DNA of 60,532 bases, from positions 1 through 60,532 of the forward strand of contig MU858262.1 in the NCBI GenBank assembly GCA_033297075.1, given 5' to 3'. Below the pieces are notes generated by a model. The model saw nothing but the letters and a program-made list of their open reading frames with translations. It did not search any database and was not told the origin of the DNA. The position numbers and the translations under genes are program-made. Positions 33,535 to 44,105 of the stretch are shown here, in pieces. Every line of letters starts with the position of its first letter. Position 1 is the stretch's first letter. The stretch comes from Rhypophila decipiens. Its lineage: Eukaryota; Ascomycota; Sordariomycetes; Sordariales; Naviculisporaceae.

Positions 33535-33543
33535 TATATATAT
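33535..33543 (+). promoter_or_regulatory. TATA-like element of DUR3
   Basis: TATATATAT lies ~125 bp upstream of the ATG and ~90 bp after the GATA palindrome. Confidence 0.5.
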
Positions 33544-33666
33544 CCCCCCGTCCCGGGTCCCGACTGCGTGCCGACAGAAAAGGATTCCCTCCCTCAACTC
33601 ACAGGGATTCCGCTTCTCTGCTGACCGACCAGTTCATCACACAACAACTGCTGGGTCCTCGTCAAA

Positions 33667-35854
33667 ATGGAGGTTGTCGAAAAGCAGGCCAACACCTCGC
33701 TCGGCCAGGGCGTGGGCTATGGCATCGTCCTGGGTCTGGGTGCCTTTTTTGCTTTGGGTAAGTCGTGGACTATTCACTACTACTATGGAGAGGCCTCAAT
33801 CGCTGACTAACATGGCTGTCAGGTATGATTGGCGTCACATTCATCCTCAGGCGTTACAACCGCGAGCTCCAGACCTCCGAAATGTTCAACACGGCCGGTC
33901 GAACAGTCAAATCTGGGCTGGTAGGCTCGGCCGTCGTGTCTTCGTGGACATGGGCGGCCACCCTGCTCCAGAGTTCGGGCGTCTGCTATCGATACGGTGT
34001 CTCTGGGCCCTTTTGGTACGCCTCGGGCGCGACGGTTCAGATCTTGCTCTTCGCCACGCTCGCCATTGAGCTCAAGAGACGTGCTCCCAACGCTCACACC
34101 TTCCTCGAGGTCATCCGGGCCCGATACGGAACCATTCCTCATGTGATCTTTATGATATTCGGACTCGTTACCAATATCTTAGTGTCGCTCATGCTCATCG
34201 TCGGTGGTTCGGCCACGGTCAATGCGCTCACGGGAATGCACACCATTGCTGCCATCTACCTGCTCCCCGTCGGTGTCGTTGCCTACACCCTCGTTGGAGG
34301 ACTCAAGGCCACCATCCTGACGGACTGGATCCACACCTTCATCCTGCTGATCATCATCATCGTCTTTGCTCTCAGCACCTATGCCTCGTCCGACCTGCTT
34401 GGCTCGCCCGGTGCTGTGTACGACAAGCTCGTCGAGGCTGCTCTCCGACACCCGGTCGAGGGCAACAAGGGAGGCAGCTACCTGACCATGCAGTCGCGTG
34501 AGGGTGCCATCTTCTTCGTCATCAACATTGTCGGCAACTTTGGCACCGTTTTCCTCGACAACGGTTACTACAACAAGGCCATTGCTGCTTCTCCCGTCCA
34601 CGCCCTTCCCGGCTACATCCTCGGCGGCCTGTCGTGGTTCGCTATTCCTTGGCTCACTGCCACCACCATGGGGCTTGCTGGGCTCGCGCTTGAGACCTCG
34701 CCTACTTTCCCCACCTACCCCGACCGCATGCCCGATGCCGATGTCAGCGCAGGACTTGTCCTCCCTTATGCTGCTGTTGCTCTCCTCGGCAAGGGTGGCG
34801 CCGTTGCGACGCTCCTGATCGTCTTCATGGCCGTCACGAGCGCTACCTCGTCGCAACTGATCGCTGTCAGCTCCATCTGCACCTACGACCTGTACCGGAC
34901 CTACTTCAATCCCAAGGCTGCTGGCAAGAACCTCATCTACATGAGCCACGTCATCGTCGTGGCCTATGCCCTGTTCATTGCCACCTTCTCGGTTGGTCTG
35001 TGGTATGCTGGCATCTCCATGGGGTACCTCTATGTCATGATGGGCGTCATCATCTCCTCGGCCGTGCTTCCGGCGACGCTCACCTTGGTGTGGTCTGGTC
35101 AGAACAAGTGGGCTGCCGCTCTTTCTCCAGTTCTCGGTCTAGCTACTGCGCTTATTGCCTGGCTCGTCACTGCCAAGAAGGATTGTGGCTCCCTTAGCGT
35201 CGCTTGCACTGGATCCAACAATCCCATGCTGGCTGGCAACGTTGCCGCTCTGCTTTCCCCCGTCGTCTTTGTGCCCGTCTTCTCCTTCGCCTTCGGGCTG
35301 CAAAAGTACGACTGGAAGTCCATGTTGGAGATCAAGAAGGGTGACGATCACGACTTGGCTACGGATGCTGGTCTCGACTTGGAGCAGATCCCCGGTGGCC
35401 ACGAGGAGACCGTCATGGAGTTTGAGGAGGAGCAGGCCAAGCTGAAGCGTGCCAGCTTTATCAGCAAGACAATGACCATTGTCATGGTAAGTTTATTCCA
35501 CTCTCTGACTTTTGCCACGATTATCCAACACTAACCTTTTGTCTTCAGACTCTTGCCTTCCTTGTCCTCTGGCCCATGCCCATGTATGGCTCGGGCTACA
35601 TCTTCAGCAAGCCCTTCTTCACCGGTTGGGTCACGGTCGGCATCATTTGGATCTTCTGTTCCTTCTTTGGCGTCGGCTTGTTCCCCGTCTGGGAGGGCCG
35701 CAAGAGCCTGGCGCGCACGTGCAAGTTCATCTACCAGGATCTTACCGGAAAGTTCAACCCCAAGGCCATCTCTGCTCACGAGCCCGTCGTCGCCACCTCT
35801 CCTGGCGATGTGACTCCCGAGAAGGGTGCCAAGGAGGAAGTCACAGCCCACTGA
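33667..35854 (+). CDS. dur3: urea active transporter, sodium:solute symporter family
   Basis: Three exons (33667-33757, 33823-35486, 35549-35854) give 686 residues. Introns of 65 and 62 bp have GTAAGT donors; the first has a CTGACTAAC branch. The SSS signature is clear: RRYNRELQTSEMFNTAGR, then VKSGLVGSAVVSSWTWAATL and GPFWYASGATVQI, with about 15 spans. DNGYYNKAIAASP and MAVTSATSSQLIAVSSI are typical of fungal and plant DUR3. It imports urea with proton or sodium coupling at the plasma membrane for use as nitrogen. The C-terminal tail is cytosolic and charged. Regulation by nitrogen supply is suggested by the upstream GATA pair. Several DUR3 paralogues are usual in fungi. Confidence 0.93.
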
Positions 35855-37359
35855 GCAAGAAAGATGAGTATTGATGGATAGGTACTAATGGCTGCTTGAT
35901 TATTTGCTTTTTTGGCTTTTGCGCAAACCTTATACCCTCGTTTCCATTTTAGCGTTGGTGTTGCCTTGGCTTTGGGGAGTCGGGGATGATTTGATGTTAA
36001 TGGTGCAATATTTGGGGACAATTGATGATGAGATACCCTTTATCAAGACCATTTCTTCTTGCGAGGTGATTATTTTGAGCCTTGTGCCTCAGGCATCAAG
36101 TCGCTGTCCGTGTCAATGGTAAACATGCCTAATGTGCCAATGATTCCCACCTGTCCCTCTGCTTATAGAAGCCCAAAAGAAAAGGAGGGTGTGAACCCCA
36201 ACTTCAAAGAAAAGTCTTGGACCCTTATTAAGCCGCTCGTGTAATACTGCCTACCAATAGGAAGCCGTGTTTATTGCACGCGAGAGGCACGACATCCTTC
36301 CACATGCTGCTCTCCCGTCCGACTCGTCAGTTTGATATCAGCCGAGACCACCGATCGTGGTTCAAGTCCGAGCATTGACAACAAAAGACTGTGGTCCATG
36401 TACGGAATAAAGTGGTACCTACTTGGCCAGACATATCTCACCGAGTACACCACTGCTCAGGTGATTCATAAAGTTGAGGATGGACCCTTTCTATACCATC
36501 TGTTGCTTGTCTCTGAGATGGACTGGTTTTTGGTACTTGGCTCGGCCGCACTGTAGGTCGTCTGCGCATTCCGTAGGATCTAGCCCCTTGGCAGACTGGT
36601 AGCAAACATGTTCAAATGAAAAGCTGTGCTAGGAATCGGTTTGGCTTCCCGCTGCCGCTGCCGCTGCCGCTGTGCATGTACTACAGATAGGCAGACATCT
36701 ATAATTCCCACGGAATATTGCTGTTTATCCACGTCCTACCAAAATACCCTGAGAATCTTGAAATCATTACCCCTCTTGAGGCTGAGTCTGACCGGATCCT
36801 CATCATTAACTACACGATGCTCCGATCACCACAACGCGAACTTCCATGAACCATTCCTGTATTTTTAGACATCACCACCACCATTGCTTCCAACAATCGA
36901 CTCACATAACCTTGGGATCATACTCGCATGTCAAGCGCAGATGATCTTGAGCTCTACAGTTGCGTAGTGCGTGATTATTACCCACGCTGTCGTCCAACGC
37001 GCACATTAGGTCGTCTACAGGATGTATCTTCGAGACTGAGACTGGCTATTTTGTAGGTACTGGTTCATCTAACAGATGTCTTAGTATATGTAAGTATTTA
37101 TTGTTCTCAGTTATTATAAACAACCCAGCATGCTCGATAAATGCAGCTAACGACTTCACATCCTACAAGCAGCCCGAGATATTTAACACGGCATTGGTAC
37201 CGAACTCGGACATCACATCTTGGGAGCACTGCCTGAGTGTATAAATTCACCTCTTTTGTCACGACCATCAACCTACCGGACCTGATCAAACCGTCACGCA
37301 ATATCCTTGACAACCAGACTCGAGCTACCCCCCTACAAGTCAGAAGGAGCAAGATCACA
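35855..37359. other. intergenic, nothing convincing
   Basis: It contains a (CCGCTG)4 microsatellite at 36649-36672 and otherwise no gene-like frame. Confidence 0.6.
36649..36672. repeat. hexanucleotide microsatellite (CCGCTG)n
   Basis: Four consecutive copies of CCGCTG in non-coding DNA. Confidence 0.85.
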
Positions 37360-38615
37360 ATGGCGACTTGCAATCAGCAAGGAAACCCATCCCTCTATGG
37401 CCTCGGAATGCGAATATCCTTTTATTCCCTCTGGCTAGGGTCCCTCCTGGTATCATACCTCACCCCGTCATCGGTACCTAACCTCCGCCTACTGCAAACC
37501 TTCTTCATCCTAGCCACGTTTTTCGCCCTGGTCTTAGAATCCTCATGGGCTACGATTTCCCCAGTTGATGCATACATCACGCTCCTCTTGACCTCGGCGA
37601 CATTCTACATTTTTATCCCGGTTTATATCTGGAAGGTGCTGAGTATGTGTAACCCCTTTTGGGATCCTACTCGCTGGCCGAGGGTTCCTATGACGGGTTT
37701 TTATAAACGGTGGCAACTTTTAACGATGATTGCGCTTGCTGCGTATACGATTTGGTTTTTTGGGTCTGGGGTGGGAAGCTTGCCCTCTTGTAAAGGACCT
37801 GAAGGGGGACAAGGAAAAGGATATGGCTTCTTCTTCACTCAAGCTCCTCTCGACGCGGGCTTGTTTGTGGCGGTGAATATTGTGTTTGCTGTTGAGTTGT
37901 TGATAGGCGGATTGATCAGTTTGGGCGTTGATTTGGGTGTTATTTTCCTGCCGAGGTGGAGGAGGAGGCAGGAACGAAGGTTTGAGCGCGAGATGGATCG
38001 GTTTGAGATGAGAGGGGAGGAGTGAGTACCACCTTCACTGGCATTGGGTTTCCTGCTTGTTCATTGTTCATTGTTTGTTTGCTCGCTTGGATGCCGCCCA
38101 CAAGTTTCTTTGAGTTCGCTTACTCACTGTTTGACACGACCAGGCAGCTCACTAACCAACGTTCATGATGTGACAGATTCCCCTGGAAATCACCCCTCCA
38201 GCTCCTGCGAGCCATCTCCGACACGATAGTCTTCACCATAGTGATCATCGCCATCGAGCTCACCATCCAGTGGAATAACCTCACTCCAGAAGTGAGCGAT
38301 ATCTCGACATCAGCACAACTTGTACCGTTGTTTGTCGTCGCCGGTTTTCTTCTCCATGCATTGTACGTCTGGTTCAATCCCGACCATGACAAGGTCATTC
38401 GGCGGGCTTTGCATCCCAAGCGGCACGGCGGGAAAGACAACCGGAGAGGGAAAGGAAGATCGAGGTCGAGCTCGGATAATGGTGGCGGTGGCGGTGGCGG
38501 CGGTGGTGTATTTGTGGGTGTTGCCGTACCTGGGAGGCCTTATATTCCGCGCGGCGGTGGAGGAGGAGCCGCTGCGAATGTCGTGCATGTTGAACCTGGT
38601 CCGCAAGCCGGATAA
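37360..38615 (+). CDS. orphan seven-helix membrane protein with Gly-rich tail
   Basis: Two exons (37360-38021 and 38177-38615) join across a 155-bp intron to 366 residues. About seven hydrophobic segments are seen, e.g. LQTFFILATFFALVL, AYITLLLTSATFYIFIPVY, LLTMIALAAYTIWFF, LFVAVNIVFAVELLIGG and VPLFVVAGFLLHALYVWF. A basic loop (PRWRRRQERRFEREMDRFE) precedes the intron. The tail is basic, then poly-Gly (nine in a row) and again Gly-rich. No GPCR, transporter or enzyme motif is recognised. It is probably a fungus-specific membrane protein of unknown role. Confidence 0.7.
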
Positions 38616-38705
38616 ATAACACTGACTCCAGTTGTTTATTCTGATTTGTTTATATACTAAAGTTTGTTATGATTACCAGTCATAATTTGTAAATAGGGGT
38701 AGGGA

Positions 38706-38909
38706 GGGGCCTAAGAAACAGCCACCACCACTTTTATATGACCTTTTAGCTCAGTCGAGTCATATTTTCTACAGTTATGGCCTATTCCACCTCGTTGAGG
38801 CATTTAGCCTAGCTCGTCAAGGCATCTGTCCATGATACAAGAGAGGTGCCCATGTATAGGAAGACTGGTTCCTTTATATGAGAGTAATGGTGCCTGTTTA
38901 TCAGGCCCC
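38706..38909. mobile_element. hAT-type MITE, copy D (~204 bp, degraded)
   Basis: The left end GGGGCCTAAGAAACAGCCAC and the right end GGTGCCTGTTTATCAGGCCC match the family termini with mismatches. Internal motifs (GAGGCATTTAGCC, AGGAAGACTGGTTCC) also match. No target duplication is recognisable, so it is an older copy. Confidence 0.65.
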
Positions 38910-38958
38910 TTGATATTTTCACTTGTCGCAGATTTCAAGACGCTCCCTTTGGATACCC

Positions 38959-39084
38959 TTAATAATTTCCAATCTCCTTGACAATCCTGACCGTCCGGTT
39001 GCCTCGTTCCATGGTCTGGCCGAGCAGGTCGACATCTAGGCCAGCCAGGCTCAACACGCGGATGCCGTCCTTTTTGCTGCACCG
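38959..39084 (-). pseudogene. C-terminal exon relic of an unknown gene
   Basis: A minus-strand frame of ~41 codons contains KKDGIRVLSLAGLDVDLLGQ and ends IVKEIGNY before TAA at 38959. A plausible acceptor (GTGCAG) precedes it. Upstream minus-strand frames to 39372 do not give a convincing full gene. It sits 50 bp from MITE copy D. It is likely a decayed gene end. Confidence 0.3.
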
Positions 39085-40413
39085 ACGAAAATGGAAAACT
39101 TAACGAGCTTCCTCTTCGGTGGATTGTCTCGGCCGCTGAGCTGACATGTAGTGGACTTGTGGCTCGTATATAGCACTTTGTGTGGAGAATGACGAATATT
39201 TACTGCTTGGTTGACCTGTGATGTACTGATTTGGACTCCAAGCCACCTTGGCGGCTAATATAATATGGCTGAGAGTCTTGTTTACAGATTCGAATTTCGA
39301 AACGAAGCAAGTCAGTTTTACACGGTCAAGATGTTTTTCTGCTTGGCCTGCTACGCATTTCCTTGGTACCATGATCCTTCTGGAGCACCGGCCACAGTCC
39401 GCGGCGGCTTCTAGTCTTGCATAGTCCTGCTCATCTCACTTTGCTAGTGCTATATGGGTCATGGCAAATGTTTTCGTTCTCTATCTTGACCATCGATATT
39501 CGATCTTAGACCCCTCGTACCTCTTACCGATACATACACCTCAGCAGGATGCTTACCTGCATGTCGGAATTGCTGCGGATATCCAGTATCTTGTCTTCAT
39601 GTTGAACAGATGGGTTTGGGGCAAAGCACAAGCAAAGGTCTACGTAAATGTACACGGATAGGAAGACAACCTCCTGGCGGTAAGATATTACAGGTACTGT
39701 TACAATCCCCGTACTGGGTACAGTACCGCCCGACACACGACAGCCTAGGTAATGACCCCATACAAGTACAGTACATACATGTACAATACCGCTCGCTTGC
39801 CGGAAGGGTCTTGCCCAGAGCCACCAAAGGTCCAACGTTCATGCCGTGGAACACGCTCGGCGGTGCATCCTAGTTTTTGTATTATACCTTCCCCTGGCGC
39901 TGGTGTCTAGTGCCACTGCTGTTTTAACTCTTGTTTTCCAGCCACTTCACACCGCAGCGGAACCTGGAACACGCAGGAACGGCGTGCCCTGGGCCCACAG
40001 TTCTTGCAGGTCATCAGATTCATACCCATTTCCTTCATCGTCATCAGCTTGGTTTTAACTTTTCCCCACATGCAAGCTTCTGACGTTCATCGCTCAACGA
40101 ATCCAATTTGTTCCTCGAATCCCCATCACAACTGCAGCTTCATCGGCGTCCGCACCAGTTTTTGACGATACTTAAAGCCCGCTGCAGCAATACCAGTGTT
40201 AAACCGCAATCATGCCCGGTTCGTTTGCTGTTTGTCGAACTGCTGACATCCCAGCCGACCGTCCTGGGAGAAAGCAACAACGTCGAAGCAGCGCTGTCGA
40301 CACCGACAGAGGCCGGGACGGCGGCTACACTCACGCCTTCATCCTTCATCGACAATTACCCCACCGCGGTGGCTGAACAACTGGGCAGCCCGGCAAACAG
40401 ATTCTTCATCATC

Positions 40414-40680
40414 ATGGACAAGCAGTCGGCAGAGGACGACACGGTGGTACTGGCTCACACGACGAAAGATGGCCAAGTCGAGACAGTTCGCGCAACCTTT
40501 TCCCCGGCCCAGATCGTGACCACGGCTTTGGATGTTGGGTCTCAGGGGTTTGAAGGAGTCCAAGCCATTGTTGCTGATTCGGCTGATGGGGTGTACCGTC
40601 AAGGCCCTGAGAGGGACGAAGCTGAGACGCAACGGGAGCGAGGAGGGCCGGCGCCACGCAAGGTGCTTGGTGCTGAGTAG
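40414..40680 (+). CDS. hypothetical protein, doubtful
   Basis: The ATG at 40414 opens 88 codons (MDKQSAEDDTVVLAHTTKDG, later QIVTTALDVGSQGFEGVQAI, ending KVLGAE). Coding-like sequence in the same frame extends upstream to ~40160 without an ATG (FIDNYPTAVAEQLGSPANRF), so a first exon may be missing or the gene is broken. No domain is recognised. Confidence 0.3.
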   Translation: MDKQSAEDDTVVLAHTTKDGQVETVRATFSPAQIVTTALDVGSQGFEGVQAIVADSADGVYRQGPERDEAETQRERGGPAPRKVLGAE

Positions 40681-41329
40681 TTGGATCGATTCGGTCACCC
40701 AACTTGGAGCCTGTGGGCATTCACCAGAATCATGTCTTGGAGTTGTGGTAAGCTTTTTTTTTTTTTTTGCAGAGAACAAGAGGGTCACGAGAAGTTAAGG
40801 GCAGGGGAGGAGTTCAAGCATTCATTGCCACAATTTGGTTGAGAAAGATGGATGGAATGGCCAGCAGATACCTATGTTGGCATAAGTATCACACTTGGTG
40901 CTTCTCTGACTGTTTAACGAGGGCGGAAATATGCAAAGAAGAAATATATTTGGCACCTGGAACAGCGTTCTAGCGTCTATAGACTATATCCGGGTTGAGG
41001 CAGAATGTTTCCCTCTCTGCTTCGGCTTATCCTCATGCCTGCTTCTTTTTTGCTTCACGTTACAGCGCATTATTCCTCCATTTTCTCAACTGCGCATAGC
41101 TAGAAGCTGACAGGCTGAATCCCAAATGAGAACTCACAGGTTGTCCTCTGGTTCAGCCCTGACCTTCAAGTGCTTTCGTCCTTGGTGGCGGATCTCTTCA
41201 CCACACTCTCGTCTCCCTTTTGAGTGGTGGCCTTGTTCAAGCCTCTTCCTTCCTCGGGCTTCTTGAAAGTAGTCGACTTCATCCTTCTCAAAAGTCTCTC
41301 ATCCTGCTTCTTGTTGACAGATGGCCTGA

Positions 41330-41812
41330 TCAAGACGTCTGACTTTCATAGCCCCGCGCCTCGTCTTCGGCGGTCCATAGGTTCAAGTCGAGGTAGACGG
41401 AGTACGTGCAGATCTGTGAATGGTTAATCAACGCCCCTGCAAGCACCCAACACGCGCATATGTTTGCGTAAAGGGGGCTGAGAGTCAGTGGACTTACCTC
41501 ATTCTGCCTGCCCTTTTCGTCGGTTGTGTATTGCTTGTCCGTTTTGACAATGGGCTTGAAAGCTTTGATCCCAGGAATGGCGTCTAGCTTGGCCCGGATC
41601 TCGTTGGGGAATCGGATGTGCAAGAGATTGGCGGCCCTGGCGGCGTATTTGCTCGGTCCAGCAGTGATGTCGGCGACGGCGGTTTTGGAAGAGTCCGGTG
41701 TAATCTCGATTGCCAGCATGTTGCCCTGCTTGATGGAGGTTGAGAAGGTCCCAAGGTTGCTGATTGACTTTTTGAAGGCGTCGATGGGCTCATGAGCGTG
41801 AACGGCAGCCAT
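41330..41812 (-). CDS. small hypothetical protein, two exons
   Basis: Exons 41812-41498 and 41413-41330 give 132 residues. The 84-bp intron (GTAAGT donor, TTCACAG acceptor) has no stop and keeps the frame, so retention would add 28 residues. The protein has LGTFSTSIKQGNMLAIEITP, then ANLLHIRFPNEIRAKLDAIP and finally YSVYLDLNLWTAEDEARGYE. It looks globular, without signal peptide or membrane span. The family is not recognised. In-frame sequence before the ATG is also coding-like up to 41890 but starts only with TTG. It lies 480 bp downstream of the P450 on the same strand and may or may not belong to the cluster. Confidence 0.55.
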   Translation of the reverse strand: MAAVHAHEPIDAFKKSISNLGTFSTSIKQGNMLAIEITPDSSKTAVADITAGPSKYAARAANLLHIRFPNEIRAKLDAIPGIKAFKPIVKTDKQYTTDEKGRQNEVSPLTLSPLYANICACWVLAGALINHSQICTYSVYLDLNLWTAEDEARGYESQTS

Positions 41813-42293
41813 GTTGGAGATACGGTCGATAGATACTTGCGGGCGGGTTGCCGGCTGGAATGGGTCAAAGGAGGCAGTCGAGTTGGTCAAGCTGGTGCAG
41901 GTGTAGGTTGCTCAGTTCCTGGAACGACGTGGTCGAGTTTGGTTCTTTTACATGCTGCCAATGGTTTTTACATGTCGGTAATCTGATGAATCAACTACTA
42001 TCAGGTTAAAAGATCCTACTATAGCCAATGCGATGCCTTCAACTCTGTGCCGCGTCTCGTCTGACTCTTCATGGTTGTTTAGTGTATTGTGTACAATGAC
42101 GCAGACCCTTTCCATATTCAGCTGCATACTTCGGTCTAACAAGAAAACAAGCACGCAAACATGTAACGACAAGAAGCTATTGTTCATTTGTCTATATGGT
42201 AACGTTATGGAAACCATGTTTGTTCAACTCAAAGCTTGGGTGATGCTAGCCCACTAGTCCTCCATCCCATCCAGGTCCCTGACCGCCTTGTCA
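41813..42293. other. intergenic downstream of the P450
   Basis: Nothing beyond 3' flanking sequence was recognised. Confidence 0.55.
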
Positions 42294-44105
42294 TTACTCG
42301 TTGTTGTCAACCTTGGCACCTATTTTATCCAATATCTTGTAATGATCCACACCCCAAGTATCACACTCACTCCCCACCAGATCCCTGACCCATTGTCCCC
42401 GAGGCTCAATGCGACACTTGAACGGCAGGGGCTTGGTCACAACGCCGTCAGTCCCTTCCAAATCCACCTTGACTGGACTTCCACCATTGTCCAGCTCAGG
42501 CGTGACATCAAACGCCCACAGCAACCTGGCCATGGCAATCCACAAGCTGTTTCTTCCAATGTGGCGGCCTGGACAAATCCTGCGCCCGTATCCAAACCCA
42601 GGTGCTCGCTTCCACTCGTCACTCTCACGTATTGCCTGACTCATGAACCTCTTGGGAACAAACTCGTTGACATCATACTCTTGCCCAAATACCTCCTTCT
42701 CGCGCGTGATACTCCAAGCGTTAGCCACAACTACCGAGTTGGCCGGAATCTTGTATCCCTCGTACGTGCCCTCGACTTTGGTAAAATGCGGAAACCCCTG
42801 GGCTCCCGCTGGCCTCCATCGCAGGGCCTCCTCCATGATGGCGTCGATATAGACAAGCAGTCCGGCCTCTTTATCATCAAAGCTCGGGAGTCTCTCGCGT
42901 CCGATGACTTTGTCCAAGTCTGCTTGTGCTCTCTTCACCCAGCTCGGCGTTTCGCCATCTGCAGAAGAGACAACCCAGGCCAGCAGAAACCATACCAAGG
43001 TGCCGGATGTAGCATCCAGCGCTGCATCGGCCATGATGCCAATATTCAGGGCTAGTTCTTCATCATCCATTTCCAAGGTCTGTGATTCCTCTCCTTTCAA
43101 GTCCACCGCCGTGTTGGCAATTCCCACGGAGGAGACCATTCCATCCAGAGCCCTCTTCATCTGACGACTGACATTCCAACAGCCCTTCCCGGTGCCTCCA
43201 AGGTTCAAACCCCTAGCCAAATTCCCCAAATGCAAACCCCTCTGCCGTTCCCAATACCTTTCCGCATCAACCTTCCACTGCGTCATGAATCCAGGCAAGA
43301 ATCGCCCGAACTTATCACAGAAAGTAGCAAGGGCTGGGAAAGCATCGACCAAGTACCGTCCAGGTTGCGCAAGAGCGTCAAATTCGTGATTCACCGCGTG
43401 CGCCTCCACCAGAATTTCATCCGAGGCATCTCGAACTCGATATCCGTAGAAGAGGGTGTAGACGGTGCTTGCTATTGTGCGCTCTACGGCCCCGTGAGGA
43501 TCAATTGGCTGTTCAGAGTCGGAGAGCAGATCCCAGAGCAACTGTCGACTCTCGACCTCTTGGATGTCCGTGTAAGCCTTTGCAGCGCGAATCCCTAGCA
43601 CAGGGGCTTGCAATCGCTGACGAAGCTTGAAGCGCTCGTTATACGGGCGCAAAAGCATGTGGTAGCCTTTGAGGGCGGTCTCACCGGCAACGATTAGACG
43701 AGGTCGGTCGGAAAATGCGGCACCACGTTTCGAAAGCAGGTCGTGGGCTGCGAGGGAGGTGCTCAGGACGATGACGGATTGTCCTGCCATGTTGAGGTGC
43801 ATTATCCCGGGCCCGCTTCCACTTTGCTCAACAGAACTACTAGCAGGCGTCTCCGCCGACTTTTCATTGTTTGTTTGGACGCCACTGGTATTGGTGTAAG
43901 TCTCGCTCCATCGGTGGTATTGCAGCCAAGGATAGGACTTGGGGGCTTGGTGGAGATTTCCTATGATGGGAAGAGGAGGCGGGCCTGGCGGGAGTGGGAG
44001 AGAGGAGTTGGATGATGGCTGCCGGCGCCGGGAGAGAAAATAAACAGCGGAAAGTATGATGGAGCCAAGGGATAGCACGGCAGAGAGAAGTACAGAGGAG
44101 GACAT
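42294..44105 (-). CDS. cytochrome P450 monooxygenase
   Basis: A single exon of 603 residues starts at ATG 44105. The N-terminus has a membrane anchor (VLLSAVLSLGSIILSAVYFL) and the Pro-rich hinge LPLPPGPPPLPIIGNLH. The I helix reads IMADAALDATSGTLVWFLL, the ExxR motif is in MEEALRWRP, the PERF-like motif is FVPKRFM, and the heme loop is FGYGRRICPGRHIG with ligand C511. It is an ER-bound class II enzyme of the group-I-like type common in secondary metabolism. A ~30-residue Ser/Thr/Asn-rich insertion follows YHRWSETYTNTSG, near residues 72-105. It is divergent with the methyltransferase 1.6 kb away. It probably oxidises the prenyl-indole product of the nearby fusion enzyme; this is inferred from position only. 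Confidence 0.92.
   Translation of the reverse strand: MSSSVLLSAVLSLGSIILSAVYFLSRRRQPSSNSSLPLPPGPPPLPIIGNLHQAPKSYPWLQYHRWSETYTNTSGVQTNNEKSAETPASSSVEQSGSGPGIMHLNMAGQSVIVLSTSLAAHDLLSKRGAAFSDRPRLIVAGETALKGYHMLLRPYNERFKLRQRLQAPVLGIRAAKAYTDIQEVESRQLLWDLLSDSEQPIDPHGAVERTIASTVYTLFYGYRVRDASDEILVEAHAVNHEFDALAQPGRYLVDAFPALATFCDKFGRFLPGFMTQWKVDAERYWERQRGLHLGNLARGLNLGGTGKGCWNVSRQMKRALDGMVSSVGIANTAVDLKGEESQTLEMDDEELALNIGIMADAALDATSGTLVWFLLAWVVSSADGETPSWVKRAQADLDKVIGRERLPSFDDKEAGLLVYIDAIMEEALRWRPAGAQGFPHFTKVEGTYEGYKIPANSVVVANAWSITREKEVFGQEYDVNEFVPKRFMSQAIRESDEWKRAPGFGYGRRICPGRHIGRNSLWIAMARLLWAFDVTPELDNGGSPVKVDLEGTDGVVTKPLPFKCRIEPRGQWVRDLVGSECDTWGVDHYKILDKIGAKVDNNE

Larger units (their letters stand above)
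28229..33666. other. 5.4-kb gene-poor region with MITE and ORF relics
   Basis: It holds a short membrane-type ORF cluster at ~30.3-31.2 kb, a complete MITE (31258-31412), a 23-bp MITE terminus fragment near 30217-30239, and the DUR3 promoter at the right end. Other frames are short and unconvincing. Confidence 0.5.
38616..41329. other. gene-poor interval with MITE and relics
   Basis: It holds MITE copy D (38706-38909), a coding-like tail at 38959-39084, an uncertain ORF at 40414-40680 and a 15-T tract at 40754-40768. Nothing else is supported. Confidence 0.5.

Noticed and set aside
34179..34949. 256-codon minus-strand ORF
   Set aside because: It is antisense to the DUR3 coding exon and has the acid-rich composition expected of an antisense shadow.
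40750..40772. Mini-intron GTAAGC-(T)15-GCAG
   Set aside because: At ~25 bp it is far below the minimum length of a fungal intron; it is a poly-T tract.
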